A stretch of DNA of 64,000 nucleotides from Psychrobacillus sp. OK028 (GCF_900103605.1 NZ_FNHY01000006.1:124001-188000), one strand, 5' to 3'. Counted from the stretch's first letter, positions 16,622 through 25,976 are shown. Notes: generated by a model not told the origin, from the letters alone. Program-made: numbers and translations.

Positions 16622-17884
16622 TTGGGAACTATAACAATGCATTTTCTATTTAATCTTTCCTTATTAATGATTTTATTTTTTATTTTTTTTCTATTAAATA
16701 AGAGTATCGGTAGTATCCATATACACAAACGAGCAAGCTTATTTTATTTTGTTTTTTCGCTTATACTCTGTTCTCTATTTTCTTATCCCATACAAAGTAG
16801 TTATTCTCTAGATTTGAGGATAATTCCTTTTATATTGGGCGGTCTCTATTTGAGGTTCAGTCCTATACTAGGATTTTTGGTGATTTTCTTTCGTGGATTC
16901 CACGGAATAGACGTAGGATTCTTTATAGGAGTTGCATTTTATACCGTGTTTAGTTTCTTTATATGGTATATTTCTCCATGGTTTTTAAAACTCACTTCTA
17001 ATATACGAATACTTTTTTCCACCGGTATTACTTTACTGGTAAGTATCGGAATTTTATTTATAGCATTCAACAAAGTATCACCTGAACAATTTATAGACAT
17101 ATTCATCGCCTACGTAATAGTCCCACCACTTGGGGTTGCCATGATTTCTTCCCTCATTGAAATAAGAGAAAAGAATCAGCAGTTGCAACAACAGTTAATA
17201 ATCGAAGAAAAGTTGGCTGCAGTCGAACAAATGGGGGCTGCAATATCTCATGAAATTAGAAATCCATTAACTACAGCAATTGGATTTATCGAGCTCCTCG
17301 ATCAAGTTTCACTTGATAATAATAAAAGAACAAAATATCTCTCCATTATCAAAAATGAATTAGATTCTGCAGAAAGTGTCATACAAGATTACTTAACCTT
17401 TTCTAAACCAATTATTGAATCAATAGAAGAACTGGATATTCAGAAAGAACTAACGCATATTTTAAAATTACTACATCCTCTGGCTAATTATCATTCAGTA
17501 AAGGTTTCTACTGATTTCTCTACCTATGGAACGATCCAAGGAGACAAATCTAAATTCCATCAATGCTTTATTAATATTATAAGAAATTCGATCGAATCCA
17601 TGCCCTTTGGCGGTGACTTAATAATTAAGACGATTGCTACTCAGAACAAGATAATTATTTCTATACAAGATACAGGAATTGGACTGAGTAAAAAACAAAT
17701 TAAACATATAGGAGAACCATATTATTCTACGAAGGGTCCCAAGGGAACTGGTCTCAGTATGATGGTTGCTTACAGTATATTACGTGCTATGAGAGGAACA
17801 ATTGAAGTTCAAAGTGAGATTGGCAAAGGTACCATCTCCCGATTTCATTTTAAGCTACATAAAACTAAGGTAAAGAAAAGATAG
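16622..17884 (+). CDS. KinB-like sensor histidine kinase, paralogue 1
   Basis: 420 residues. About six membrane helices (7-28, 38-55, 67-95, 98-120, 128-150, 158-178) form a 5TM/LytS-like sensor with RGFHGIDVGF, as in Bacillus KinB. Then the dimerisation domain with phospho-acceptor H210 in AAISHEIRNPLTTA, and the ATPase: N-box FHQCFINIIRNSIES, DTGIGLS, and STKGPKGTGLS. No response regulator is adjacent, so it probably feeds the Spo0 phosphorelay. The TTG start follows AGAGG, and the paralogue begins in the same way. Signal unknown; KinB-associated lipoprotein is absent nearby. Confidence 0.85.
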   Translation: MGTITMHFLFNLSLLMILFFIFFLLNKSIGSIHIHKRASLFYFVFSLILCSLFSYPIQSSYSLDLRIIPFILGGLYLRFSPILGFLVIFFRGFHGIDVGFFIGVAFYTVFSFFIWYISPWFLKLTSNIRILFSTGITLLVSIGILFIAFNKVSPEQFIDIFIAYVIVPPLGVAMISSLIEIREKNQQLQQQLIIEEKLAAVEQMGAAISHEIRNPLTTAIGFIELLDQVSLDNNKRTKYLSIIKNELDSAESVIQDYLTFSKPIIESIEELDIQKELTHILKLLHPLANYHSVKVSTDFSTYGTIQGDKSKFHQCFINIIRNSIESMPFGGDLIIKTIATQNKIIISIQDTGIGLSKKQIKHIGEPYYSTKGPKGTGLSMMVAYSILRAMRGTIEVQSEIGKGTISRFHFKLHKTKVKKR

Positions 17885-17922
17885 ATCTTTTTTGCATAAA
17901 GTAGTATTGGAGGAATAATATC

Positions 17923-19224
17923 TTGGAATTAACAGTATATTTCTTTTTCAACTTATCCTTGTTAATCGTATTACTATTTTCAGGAGTTTTATTAGCAGAA
18001 AAGTCGAAAAGGTTTTGGTCTTACCAACCTATTTTCATCATCTATTTAATAATTAGTTTAATCCTCTGTTTTCTATTTACATACCAACTAGAAGGCATTA
18101 ATGTCGTTTTTGATTTACGAAAAGTTCCGTTCGTTATCGGCAGTTTGTATATGGGCTTAGGCCCTTTTTTGGCTGCATTCATTATGCTCGTAAGAGGTTT
18201 TTTGGGAATTGATTATGGATTTTGGATGACCGTTCTTTATTATGGAGGACTTGCTATTCTTTTTTGGCGAATCTCTCCTTGGTTTTTAAAGTGCTCTCCT
18301 AAGCAGCGAATTCTTTTTTCGGTAGGCGTAACATTTCTGTTCAGTTTTGCCCAAACTTTTTCATTCGGAATATGGCACTTACCTCAGAGTAGTTCCACAG
18401 TTTGGTTTGTTTTTTTAGTCATTCAACCAATTGGAGTAGGAATTATTTCTTATATTATTGAAGAAATTATTATGACTATTCAATTGCGCCAACGTACTAT
18501 GAAAACCAAACGGTTAGAGGCTGTTGAGCGAATGGGTGCAGCTATTAGTCATGAAATTCGTAACCCATTGACAACAGCAATTGGTTTTGTTCAACTTTTG
18601 CAAAATGATGCTATTTCAAAAGAAAACCATACTCAATACCTCTCCATAATTAAAAACGAGCTGAAATCAGCTGAAAGAGTCATTCAAGATTATTTGAATT
18701 TTTCTAATCCTGAAATTAAATCGATGGAACCCCTACTTCTTCAGGAAGAACTAGAACAAGTAGTTCAAATGCTACAACCTTTGGCAAAGCAAAATTCGGT
18801 CAAAACAGTTTCTATTTATTCAATGGGAGAGAAGATTATAGGAGACAAACAAAAATTTCATCAATGCTTTGTAAATATCATGAAAAATGCTATAGAAGCA
18901 ATGCCAAAAGGAGGAATATTAACGGTTGAAACGGAGAGCACAGAAACAACTGTAAGCATTCTCGTAAAAGATACTGGTTCAGGTATGACACTTGAACAAG
19001 TGACCCGTTTAGGTGAGCCCTATTATTCAACAAAAGGAAACAAAGGAACAGGTCTCGGCATCATGGTAGTGTACAGTATCGTACGTGCTATGAATGGTAC
19101 AATTCATGTAGAGAGTAGCATTGGAAAAGGAACGACATTTGAATTTAAGTTCCCTTCCTTATCATCTACTTTGTTAGAAGCGGTAGAAACAAAGGAAGCA
19201 GAGAAGGAACTTGTTATGAGCTAA
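17923..19224 (+). CDS. KinB-like sensor histidine kinase, paralogue 2
   Basis: 433 residues, collinear with the preceding gene and sharing its motifs: sensor RGFLGIDYGF, H210 in AAISHEIRNPLTTA, N-box FHQCFVNIMKNAIEAM, DTGSGM and STKGNKGTGLG. The TTG start at 17923 follows TTGGAGGA. The two genes are 38 bases apart and surely arose by tandem duplication followed by marked divergence in the membrane part, which suggests different signals feeding one output. A C-terminal tail rich in Glu and Ala (about 415-433) is unique to this copy. A terminator follows. Confidence 0.86.
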   Translation: MELTVYFFFNLSLLIVLLFSGVLLAEKSKRFWSYQPIFIIYLIISLILCFLFTYQLEGINVVFDLRKVPFVIGSLYMGLGPFLAAFIMLVRGFLGIDYGFWMTVLYYGGLAILFWRISPWFLKCSPKQRILFSVGVTFLFSFAQTFSFGIWHLPQSSSTVWFVFLVIQPIGVGIISYIIEEIIMTIQLRQRTMKTKRLEAVERMGAAISHEIRNPLTTAIGFVQLLQNDAISKENHTQYLSIIKNELKSAERVIQDYLNFSNPEIKSMEPLLLQEELEQVVQMLQPLAKQNSVKTVSIYSMGEKIIGDKQKFHQCFVNIMKNAIEAMPKGGILTVETESTETTVSILVKDTGSGMTLEQVTRLGEPYYSTKGNKGTGLGIMVVYSIVRAMNGTIHVESSIGKGTTFEFKFPSLSSTLLEAVETKEAEKELVMS

Positions 19225-19246
19225 TAAGCCCCAAAAACTTATAAAT

Positions 19247-19289
19247 GAAATAGACTTGTCTCATTTTCGATTACAAGTCTATTTTTAAT
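19247..19289. terminator. Terminator after the kinase pair
   Basis: AAATAGACTTGT pairs with ACAAGTCTATTT across a 13-base loop, followed by TTAATTG. Confidence 0.85.
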
Positions 19290-19331
19290 TGTTAAAATGT
19301 CTGTTTAGATTCCCTACGTGCCAAACAAATA

Positions 19332-19661
19332 TTAACGCCGAGCGCCATATTCTTTTTTGATCCTCGAAATTTTATAAATTTGATTGCTTACTGGCATCGC
19401 TTTAAAACGATTATAAAACATCGGGAGAACGAGACCCACATAATCATCTATAAACTTGTTTTCCATTCTCTCTTCTATGAGGACTCTATACTTCACCAAA
19501 GCACTTACGATCATTTTTTCATTTGGTTCAGACATACTAATCGTCTCTATATGTTGAATCGACCGAGTCTTTGACCGCAAAATTTTTTCTACCCTTTTTT
19601 CATACTCTTTCGTGTTTTTTACTTCCACTAACATATTTACTACCGTTATTACTTCAATCAT
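19332..19661 (-). CDS. Hypothetical protein, 109 residues
   Basis: No family recognised. The protein starts with a short hydrophobic stretch (MIEVITVVNMLVEV), then is charged and mixed helical/strand with YEKRVEKILRSKTRS, ending in a basic tail (RIKKEYGARR). No signal peptide or clear membrane helix. ATGGAGGATTT ahead of the ATG at 19661 is a good ribosome site, supporting a real gene. It lies between the kinase pair and a decayed toxin fragment and has no obvious operon partner. Confidence 0.55.
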   Translation of the reverse strand: MIEVITVVNMLVEVKNTKEYEKRVEKILRSKTRSIQHIETISMSEPNEKMIVSALVKYRVLIEERMENKFIDDYVGLVLPMFYNRFKAMPVSNQIYKISRIKKEYGARR

Positions 19662-19737
19662 TTAAATCCTCCATGCGTGAATATCTGATACTCTTTACTA
19701 ATGGTAGCATATTATATCATCAGTAAAACGTATAGAG

Positions 19738-20312
19738 AAAACTACGTCCGTAGGGTAATAGATTAGCTAATGAGTCCGAGGCATTTTTTGCGGCTTCAGC
19801 CACTTTTGGAACAGCTGCCTTTGCGGCCGTAACTCCTGATTTGGTAAGTGCACAAACACCCTTTGTTCCCACTATTGAAGTGGCAACGGTGCCTAATGCA
19901 TGTTATATGTCTCTTTAGGATTAGTAACTGCCTCTACCGTAGCATCCAACGTGGCTTTCGGGTCCTGGACTATATCTACGATACCAGTAACAAAGTCTTT
20001 CCCTACATCAAATAGACCGCTTAAAATTCCAACTACTATTTCTAAACCGGTATCCACTACCGACTTTTCTTCCTCATCTTCACGTAGGCACATTTCTCCT
20101 TCAATCGCTGGCGTGGAAATGGTTAACGGGGGACTACATGCAACCAGCTCCGCCCAACGTTCTGTTTGAAAGTGGATATCCGTGAGATGACTTGTGAACA
20201 TCTTTTCCATGTTATGGATCCACGTTTCCATTGCCTGCATGTCTTGCTCGAAAGGTAGTAAAGCAGCCGTCTGTGTTGCATCAAGAACGCCTGCTAGTAC
20301 TCCAATATAATG
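19738..20312 (-). pseudogene. Decayed LXG toxin fragment
   Basis: The translation matches the middle of the intact LXG gene at 21600-22310 (GVLDA, TQTAALLPFEQD, IHFQTERWAELVACSPPLT, KDFVTGIVDIVQDPKAT, then ALGT, GVTAAKAAVPKVAEAAKN, LANLLPYG). Compared with it, about 16 codons are missing between two GATGCA direct repeats, and about 35 codons plus the frame are lost near 19900. Both ends are truncated. The right-hand break is within a few bases of a palindromic repeat copy (20316). The longest remaining open piece (19893-20240) encodes only part of the linker region. Clearly a relic of a duplicated toxin gene. Confidence 0.85.
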
Positions 20313-20315
20313 AAA

Positions 20316-20362
20316 GGTACCAGGTTTTAATACAATTTAGATTTGTATTAAAACCTGGTACC
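20316..20362. repeat. 47-bp palindromic repeat, copy 3 (perfect palindrome)
   Basis: GGTACCAGGTTTTAATACAA and its exact complement surround TTTAGAT; with the flanking AA/TT the arms reach 22 bp. It abuts the truncated end of the LXG relic. Confidence 0.85.
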
Positions 20363-20388
20363 TTAATCTTATTAACACTATCTACTGC

Positions 20389-20432
20389 TAATCCTACTTT
20401 AAATTAACGAGCCTATTTATTTAAAGTTAGGA
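20389..20432. repeat. Long inverted repeat downstream of the ankyrin gene
   Basis: AATCCTA-CTTTAAAT and ATTTAAAG-TTAGGATT pair with one bulge around a 14-base loop. There is no strong T-run for the minus strand, so it may be a weak terminator or a second mobile-type repeat. Confidence 0.5.
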
Positions 20433-20451
20433 TTATTCTTTGTAATACTTT

Positions 20452-20961
20452 TTATTCTTTTTTATCCATCTCTTGCTTTAGATATTCAGCAATTTCTGTT
20501 TGTCCAAATTCTCTAGCATATTCATAAGCATCCATATTCTTAATATTTTCTCCAGTGTATCTAATTGAAATATCTATACCCTTTTCAACTAAAAACTCAA
20601 CAACTTTTTTATGCCCTCCATAAATTGCACCAAATAGTGGGTTTCTTTTTGCTAAGGTCACATCTAACTCTGCGCCTGCCTCTATTAAATACTTTACTAT
20701 ATCCAAATGCCCGGCTCCTGCAGCTAATCTTAAAGGAGATGCATCAAATATATCACCTTTTGTATTAACATCAATTCCTTTATCAATCAGATATTCTACT
20801 ATTCCAGAATGTCCTTTTTTTGCTGCAACATGTAGCCACGTACCAAAAGGTGTCATTGAATGTAAAGATTCTGGATTATCGTCTATTAAACGCTTTACTT
20901 CATTAATATCACCAAGCTTAATAGCATTTCTTATAGTTTTGTTTAGATTTTTTTCATCCAT
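20452..20961 (-). CDS. Ankyrin-repeat protein, probable immunity to the LXG-AHH toxin
   Basis: 169 residues made of about four ankyrin repeats: GTWLHVAAKKGHSGIVEYLI (about 40-59), SPLRLAAGAGHLDIVKYLI, NPLFGAIYGGHKKVVEFLV, and a final degenerate YEYAREFGQTEIAEYL. No signal or membrane segment, so cytosolic. It starts 22 bases after the toxin gene with a GGAGGTAAT ribosome site. Ankyrin proteins are a known class of immunity partner for polymorphic nuclease toxins, and the position directly after the toxin tip supports this. A general scaffold role cannot be excluded. Confidence 0.75.
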   Translation of the reverse strand: MDEKNLNKTIRNAIKLGDINEVKRLIDDNPESLHSMTPFGTWLHVAAKKGHSGIVEYLIDKGIDVNTKGDIFDASPLRLAAGAGHLDIVKYLIEAGAELDVTLAKRNPLFGAIYGGHKKVVEFLVEKGIDISIRYTGENIKNMDAYEYAREFGQTEIAEYLKQEMDKKE

Positions 20962-20983
20962 AACATTACCTCCTGTATTTCTA

Positions 20984-22728
20984 CTATCTTGTACTAGCTA
21001 TGTCTCCTAAATCTTCAAGAGCTTCAACAATATCATCAAAGTCACCGTCCATTGCTTCAACAGTCCTTAACCGATTCACTACTTCCTCTAAAGTATCAAG
21101 ACTATGTTGTCCTATTACGGCATTTGGCGCCCAAACAAGGTTTTCTTTCCCAATTATTGGATCAACTCCATACCTTCTTAATATTTCCTGACCTTCTCGA
21201 ACCAGTTCTTGCTGCTTCTGACCAAGACCTTTTTTAAAGAGAATATGGTGCGCATGTGGATTTATCATAGCAGTAGGTGGATTACCTATTAATCCTCGAA
21301 GATACTTACCAAAATCTATTTTAATTAATGCTTCATCATATACTTTAGTAATGCCTAATTCGAACATTTTTTTACTAATTTCAGAAAGCTCATCTACACT
21401 AAAAGTATTATTCTGAATAGCATTTTTAAGCTTATTCATCTTAGCGGAATCTACTTTCCCGTTTACAATAATATCATTAGTATAATCATTTACAGTATTA
21501 ACCTTACCCTTAACTCCACTTTCAACCCTAGCTATAGAAATCATCTGATCCCTCAAGCCTGTTGCATTCACTGTGTTATAAGGAACTTCACCTGCGAACG
21601 CAAACTGCGGACGGGGTCCGTAAGGTAATATATTAGCTAATGATGTCGATGTATTTTTTGCAGCTCCAGCCACTTTTGGAACAGCTGTCTTTGCGACCGT
21701 AACCCCTGATTTGGTCAGTGCACCGACACCCTTTGTTCCAACAACTGAAATGACAACTGTGCCTAATGCATAGGTTACCCAGTGAGCACGGGAATTGGCA
21801 TCTCCGTTGACCATATGGCGTTCATAGGAAGTGGTGATGGCCGATTTTATAGCGTTAAATGTCTCCTCAGGATTAGTTACTGCCTCTACCGTAGCTTCCA
21901 GTGTGGCTTTCGGGTCCTGGACTATATCTACGATACCGGTAACAAAATCTTTCCCTACATCAAATAGACCACTTAAAATTCCATCTACTATTTCTAAACC
22001 AGTATCTACAACTGACTTTTCTTCCTCTTCTTCACGTAGGCACATTTCTCCTTCAATTGTTGGCGTAGAAATGGTTAACGGGGGACTACATGCAACCAGC
22101 TCCGCCCAACGTTCTGTTTGAAAGTGGATATCCGTGAGATTACTTGTGAACATCTCTTCCATGTTATGGATCCACGTATCCATTGCCTGCAAGTCTTGCT
22201 CGAAAGGTAGTAAGGCTGCTGTCTGTGTTGCATCAAATTCTTGAAGCCGATTTAATGTATCGTCTCGTTTTCTTTTTGCATCTAGAACGCCTTCTTGTAC
22301 TCCACTATCATCCAGATGCGGAAGGGCCACGATATCGCTGACCTGGTCCATAACACTGTTTGACTCATTCGTTAGATTTTCGGTCAGCTGTGCAATTGTG
22401 GTAAGTCCCTGCTCTACCTCACCTTCTAGAAATTGTTCCACAATATGACCGGACATATCTGGTTCGAGGGAATATAGAGCGCTTTCCATTTGTTGAAGCA
22501 CTAGCTTATAACTAGCAGTAGAAACGAGGAATTGTTGGAGTAATGGCAGATGGCATTCCGCATAGAAAGCACGAATGGCACTTCCTCCTTCTCCTTTAAG
22601 TTCGTCTTCTATCCCTACTAATCCTTCTACTGCACGATGGATTGCTTCTACTTCATTTCCAAGCCTGTCCAACATTGCTATATTTCTTTTAATCCATCTT
22701 GAAACAAATCAACGTCTAGTATTTTCAT
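20984..22728 (-). CDS. LXG-domain polymorphic toxin with C-terminal AHH nuclease; start disrupted by a frameshift
   Basis: Type VII-secreted antibacterial toxin. The LXG domain covers about the first 200 residues (MLDRLGNEVEAIHRAVEGL, LKGEGGSAIRAFYAECHLP), followed by a linker with GLFDVGKDFVTGIVDIV and a hydrophobic ALGTVVISVVG stretch. The tip is an AHH nuclease: HAHHILFKKGL at about 474-484, counting from the ATG at 22675. The family N-terminus MKILDVDLFQDGLKE is encoded from an ATG at 22728 with AAGGTG before it, but after codon 16 the frame hits TAG; a net one-base loss near 22680 separates it from the body. The body alone could start at 22675, but without a ribosome site. Either a recent inactivating mutation or a sequencing error. 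Confidence 0.8.
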
Positions 22729-22814
22729 AGGAACACCTTAGTTTCTTCTTGTCTATGAAAACCGAAGTAACATCTGTATACTCTATTATTTGATATCTCC
22801 CTTTCTTGAATCAT
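22725..22814 (-). CDS. 29-residue open frame coupled to the LXG start
   Basis: Begins MIQEREISNNRVYRC after an excellent AGGAGGAG site and overlaps the LXG ATG by ATGA, the arrangement of translational coupling. Small helical partners normally precede LXG genes; this peptide is too short and has no family likeness, so it may be a relic of such a partner. Confidence 0.35.
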   Translation of the reverse strand: MIQEREISNNRVYRCYFGFHRQEETKVFL

Positions 22815-22846
22815 TAAACTCCTCCTAAACACTATTAGTTATAATA

Positions 22847-22865
22847 TTCCATTTTTTAAATGGAA
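22847..22865. promoter_or_regulatory. Palindrome upstream of the toxin operon
   Basis: TTCCATTT and AAATGGAA flank TTT, next to a TATTAT/TATAAC -10-like sequence on the minus strand. A candidate operator. The following stretch to 23150 shows no gene. Confidence 0.35.
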
Positions 22866-23153
22866 GGTAAAGGTAGAATTCAGTATTTCCAGAAAATAAT
22901 TCTTAAGGAGGATATATACACATAACCAATTACTACTAATGTATTAATTTAGTTTGCTGAATAAATTATAAATACCTACCATAGCCTACATATTTTCTGA
23001 ACCTTTATCATGACACTTCAATACTATTAATCCATATGACATATATAAGAAATCCCCCTAAAACCAGTTAATACTGCATCCATGAGGATTTTAATTATTC
23101 TTAAAGAACTTCTTTCATAAGTTCGCGGTCTAATGCAAAGTAGCTCATTGAAT

Positions 23154-23180
23154 AAAAAAACGCCCAGTGGGCGTTTTTAT
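23154..23180. terminator. Terminator after the small Asn-rich gene
   Basis: AAAACGCCC and GGGCGTTTT pair around AGT, with A- and T-runs on both sides. Confidence 0.85.
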
Positions 23181-23219
23181 CTCAACATTCTTCAAATAAA
23201 AGAATTTCACATTTCTTTT

Positions 23220-23414
23220 TTAACGATTGTTTTTATTTTTCCCTGTTAATTTCTTAGTAGCATTTTCAGTTGCATCAACAGTGTTCATTGCAATATTTTC
23301 TGTAGCCTCTAAAGCATTATGCGCTGTTTCAAATGCAGAGCCTGCTGTGTTTTTGATGCTCTTTGCGACACTACTGTTATTTCTTTGATTTTGATTATTT
23401 CCTTGATTAGTCAT
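23220..23414 (-). CDS. Small Asn/Ala-rich protein, 64 residues, unknown
   Basis: A hydrophilic protein with an Asn/Gln-rich head (NQGNNQNQRNNSS), a helix rich in Ala, Thr and Glu with a loose repeat (SAFETAHNALEATENIA, NTVDATENATKK) and a basic tail. This resembles LEA-like or small spore/stress proteins in composition, but no family is recognised. The ATG at 23414 follows TAGGAGGTGA, a near-perfect ribosome site, so high expression is likely. It is monocistronic with its own terminator. Confidence 0.65.
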   Translation of the reverse strand: MTNQGNNQNQRNNSSVAKSIKNTAGSAFETAHNALEATENIAMNTVDATENATKKLTGKNKNNR

Positions 23415-23854
23415 AAATTCACCTCCTAGATACAGGAATAGGATGTGTTTCATGTTGTTAATTATTCGGCCTACTTCTCACTTTAACTATAGTAGTCATC
23501 AAATTCATTATCAAAGTTTTTTTAAAAAAACAGTTTGTTATTCTGTAAATGGAGAGTTTCTTTTCACAAAATAATGAAGGAAATGGCATATACTTTTGAT
23601 ATGTCGAAGGAAAGCGTTGAGACATGATTCGAAATATTTCCCGGGAAATCGACAAAAAAAACGATTTAAAGATATAAACTCAGTCTACAGGATTAGTGAA
23701 CTGACTCAACCTTGCGACCCTTCCAGATCGCTCTTTTTAACCCCAGAAGTGTCGAAGAAAGTGAAGATTAATTTTTTCTGATACAATGGTAATTATCTCG
23801 TTTCACTTATTACAAATATGAGTGGCATACTGATACCAACAATAATACGTCCAA
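23415..23854. other. Intergenic region without a recognised gene
   Basis: About 440 bases between divergent units. It should hold the promoters of the small protein and the MscS gene; no clear promoter, repeat or RNA element could be singled out. Confidence 0.4.
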
Positions 23855-23873
23855 TGAGGTGAATTAAAAATAT

Positions 23874-25121
23874 ATGGATTACATTCGTAATTACATTCGT
23901 AACCTACTTTTAAAATTAGACATGGATTTTACCTTAGCTGGGTATCTTTCATATATTATTATATTTCTTTTCATAATACTTATCTGTATTGTGGCCAATT
24001 TCATCACTAAAAAGGTAGTAATTAGGTTAATCTCTAATGTTGTGAAAAAAACTAAATTCAGATGGGATGATATGCTTTTAGAAAGAAAGGTTTTTCATAA
24101 GCTATCACATATAGTTCCAGCTATTATTATTTACTATTTAGCTTCCGTCTTTCCAGAATCTTTTGAAGAATTAATACAAAAGATTGCAATAGCATATTTA
24201 ATAATTATGGGGTTAGTAATTATAAGTAGCGCATTAAATGCAATGAATGATATTTATCAAACCTATCAAGTATCTAGAACCAAGCCTATTAAAGGATATA
24301 TTCAGGTTGTTAAAATTGTTATCATAACGGTTGGGGTCATTCTGCTGATTGCGAACATGATAGGACAGAGCCCACTTATTCTTCTTAGTGGAATTGGTGC
24401 TCTCTCTGCCGTTTTCATGTTGGTTTTTAAAGATTCGTTATTAGGCCTTGTTGCGGGTATTCAGTTATCGACCAATGATATGGTTCAGGTTGGTGACTGG
24501 ATTGAAATGCCGAAGTACGGGGCAGACGGAGACATTATTGATATCTCCTTAAATACAGTAAAGGTACAAAATTTTGATAAAACGATTACGATGATTCCAA
24601 GTTATGCCCTAATATCCGATTCTTTTATCAATTGGCGAGGGATGCAAAACTCTGGAGGACGACGGATCAAGCGTCCATTATTTATTGATAAGAACAGTAT
24701 TTCATTTTGTACGGAAGAAATGATTAATAACTTTAAAAGTATCCACTATCTTTCGGAATATATAACCAACAGAGAAAGTGAAATTGCAGAATTCAATTTA
24801 AGAAATAAAATTAATCACAGCAATCGAGTGAATGGAAGGGCTCTTACGAACATCGGTGTATTTAGAGCGTATATTAGCAACTATCTTCGTCATCATCCTG
24901 GTATCAATCAGGAAATGACCTTAATGGTTAGACAGTTAGCTCCAACCGAGAACGGGTTACCACTAGAAATATATGCATTTACCAATGATACACAATGGGC
25001 TGTGTATGAAACGGTGCAAGCCGATATTTTTGATCACCTATTTGCCGTAGCACCGGAGTTTGGAATTCAAGTTTTCCAGAATCCAACCGGAAACGATTTT
25101 AAAAAGATAGCAGATATATGA
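23874..25121 (+). CDS. MscS-family mechanosensitive channel (YbdG-like)
   Basis: 415 residues. Membrane helices at about 19-43, 72-90, 102-120 and 142-162 precede the pore/beta segment (LILLSGIGALSAVFMLVFKDSLLGLVAGIQLSTNDMVQVGDWIEM), which is the MscS signature, then a cytoplasmic domain with GDIIDISLNTVKVQNFDKT and TMIPSYALISDSFINW. Length and the inserted region after the beta domain match the YbdG group, which responds to mild osmotic shock. ATG 23874 follows TGAGGTGAA at 10-12 bases, slightly far. Stand-alone gene with its own terminator. Confidence 0.88.
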   Translation: MDYIRNYIRNLLLKLDMDFTLAGYLSYIIIFLFIILICIVANFITKKVVIRLISNVVKKTKFRWDDMLLERKVFHKLSHIVPAIIIYYLASVFPESFEELIQKIAIAYLIIMGLVIISSALNAMNDIYQTYQVSRTKPIKGYIQVVKIVIITVGVILLIANMIGQSPLILLSGIGALSAVFMLVFKDSLLGLVAGIQLSTNDMVQVGDWIEMPKYGADGDIIDISLNTVKVQNFDKTITMIPSYALISDSFINWRGMQNSGGRRIKRPLFIDKNSISFCTEEMINNFKSIHYLSEYITNRESEIAEFNLRNKINHSNRVNGRALTNIGVFRAYISNYLRHHPGINQEMTLMVRQLAPTENGLPLEIYAFTNDTQWAVYETVQADIFDHLFAVAPEFGIQVFQNPTGNDFKKIADI

Positions 25122-25141
25122 GTTAAATACTTCCTAAAATT

Positions 25142-25194
25142 GAAGCAGGTGTAGAAAAGTTACGGTTTTCTACACCTGCTTCAATGTTTTTTAT
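25142..25194. terminator. Terminator between mscS and the ABC importer operon
   Basis: GAAGCAGGTGTAGAAAA and TTTTCTACACCTGCTTC form a perfect 17-bp stem, with AATGTTTTTTATT on plus; it can serve both converging units. Confidence 0.92.
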
Positions 25195-25940
25195 TCTACT
25201 ATCGACAAGAATTGTCTGGTTCTCTCTTCTTTTGGATTAAGGAAGATTTCTTCTGATGTTCCTTGTTCCACTATTACTCCTTTATCCATAAAAATGACTC
25301 GATCCGCAACATCTTTTGCAAAACTCATTTCATGTGTCACGATGATCATCGTCATTCCTTCTCGCGCTAAATCTTTTATAACCTGTAAAACTTCTTTCAC
25401 TAGCTCTGGATCTAATGCAGAAGTAGGCTCATCATAGAGCATCACCATTGGATTTAGTGCTAACGACCGTGCAATTGCTACTCTTTGCTGCTGTCCGCCT
25501 GACAACTGAGCGGGGTAGTAATCACATCTTTCTCCAAGACCAACTTTTGTAAGAAGTGCCTTCGCTAATATTCTAGCTTCTTCTATTTTGGTTCCATGTA
25601 TTATTATTGGTCCTTCCATAACATTTTCAATGGCAGTTTTATGGGGAAATAAATTAAACGATTGAAATACGAACCCGGTTCTCTTCCTTAGTTCTCTTAT
25701 TTCTTTTTTTCGTTTACGATTGGCTTTGCCACCTGAATCTACTTGGAAGTCACCAATACGAATATTACCTTCCGTTGGCTCTTCTAAGAAATTCAAACAG
25801 CGTAATAGGGTTGATTTCCCAGAGCCGCTTGGTCCCATAACTACAACCACTTCACTTTTAGCAATTGTTAAATCAATGCCTTGTAATACCACATTCGTTC
25901 CAAAGCTTTTTTTCAAATTGTTAATTTGAATGATACTCAT
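25191..25940 (-). CDS. Polar amino acid ABC importer ATPase
   Basis: 249 residues. Walker [14 protein letters not shown]-loop [10 protein letters not shown], signature [15 protein letters not shown], Walker [14 protein letters not shown] and H-loop IIVTHEMSF are all intact, in the PAAT (HisP/GlnQ) subfamily. ATG 25940 was chosen because GGAG ends right at the ATG six bases upstream. Last gene of the operon SBP, dehydrogenase, permease, ATPase. It energises uptake of the amino acid recognised by the lipoprotein encoded at 27870-28652. Confidence 0.93.
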   Translation of the reverse strand: MSIIQINNLKKSFGTNVVLQGIDLTIAKSEVVVVMGPSGSGKSTLLRCLNFLEEPTEGNIRIGDFQVDSGGKANRKRKKEIRELRKRTGFVFQSFNLFPHKTAIENVMEGPIIIHGTKIEEARILAKALLTKVGLGERCDYYPAQLSGGQQQRVAIARSLALNPMVMLYDEPTSALDPELVKEVLQVIKDLAREGMTMIIVTHEMSFAKDVADRVIFMDKGVIVEQGTSEEIFLNPKEERTRQFLSIVE

Positions 25941-25976
25941 GGACATCTCCTATCATTCGTATTAAAATATTACACT

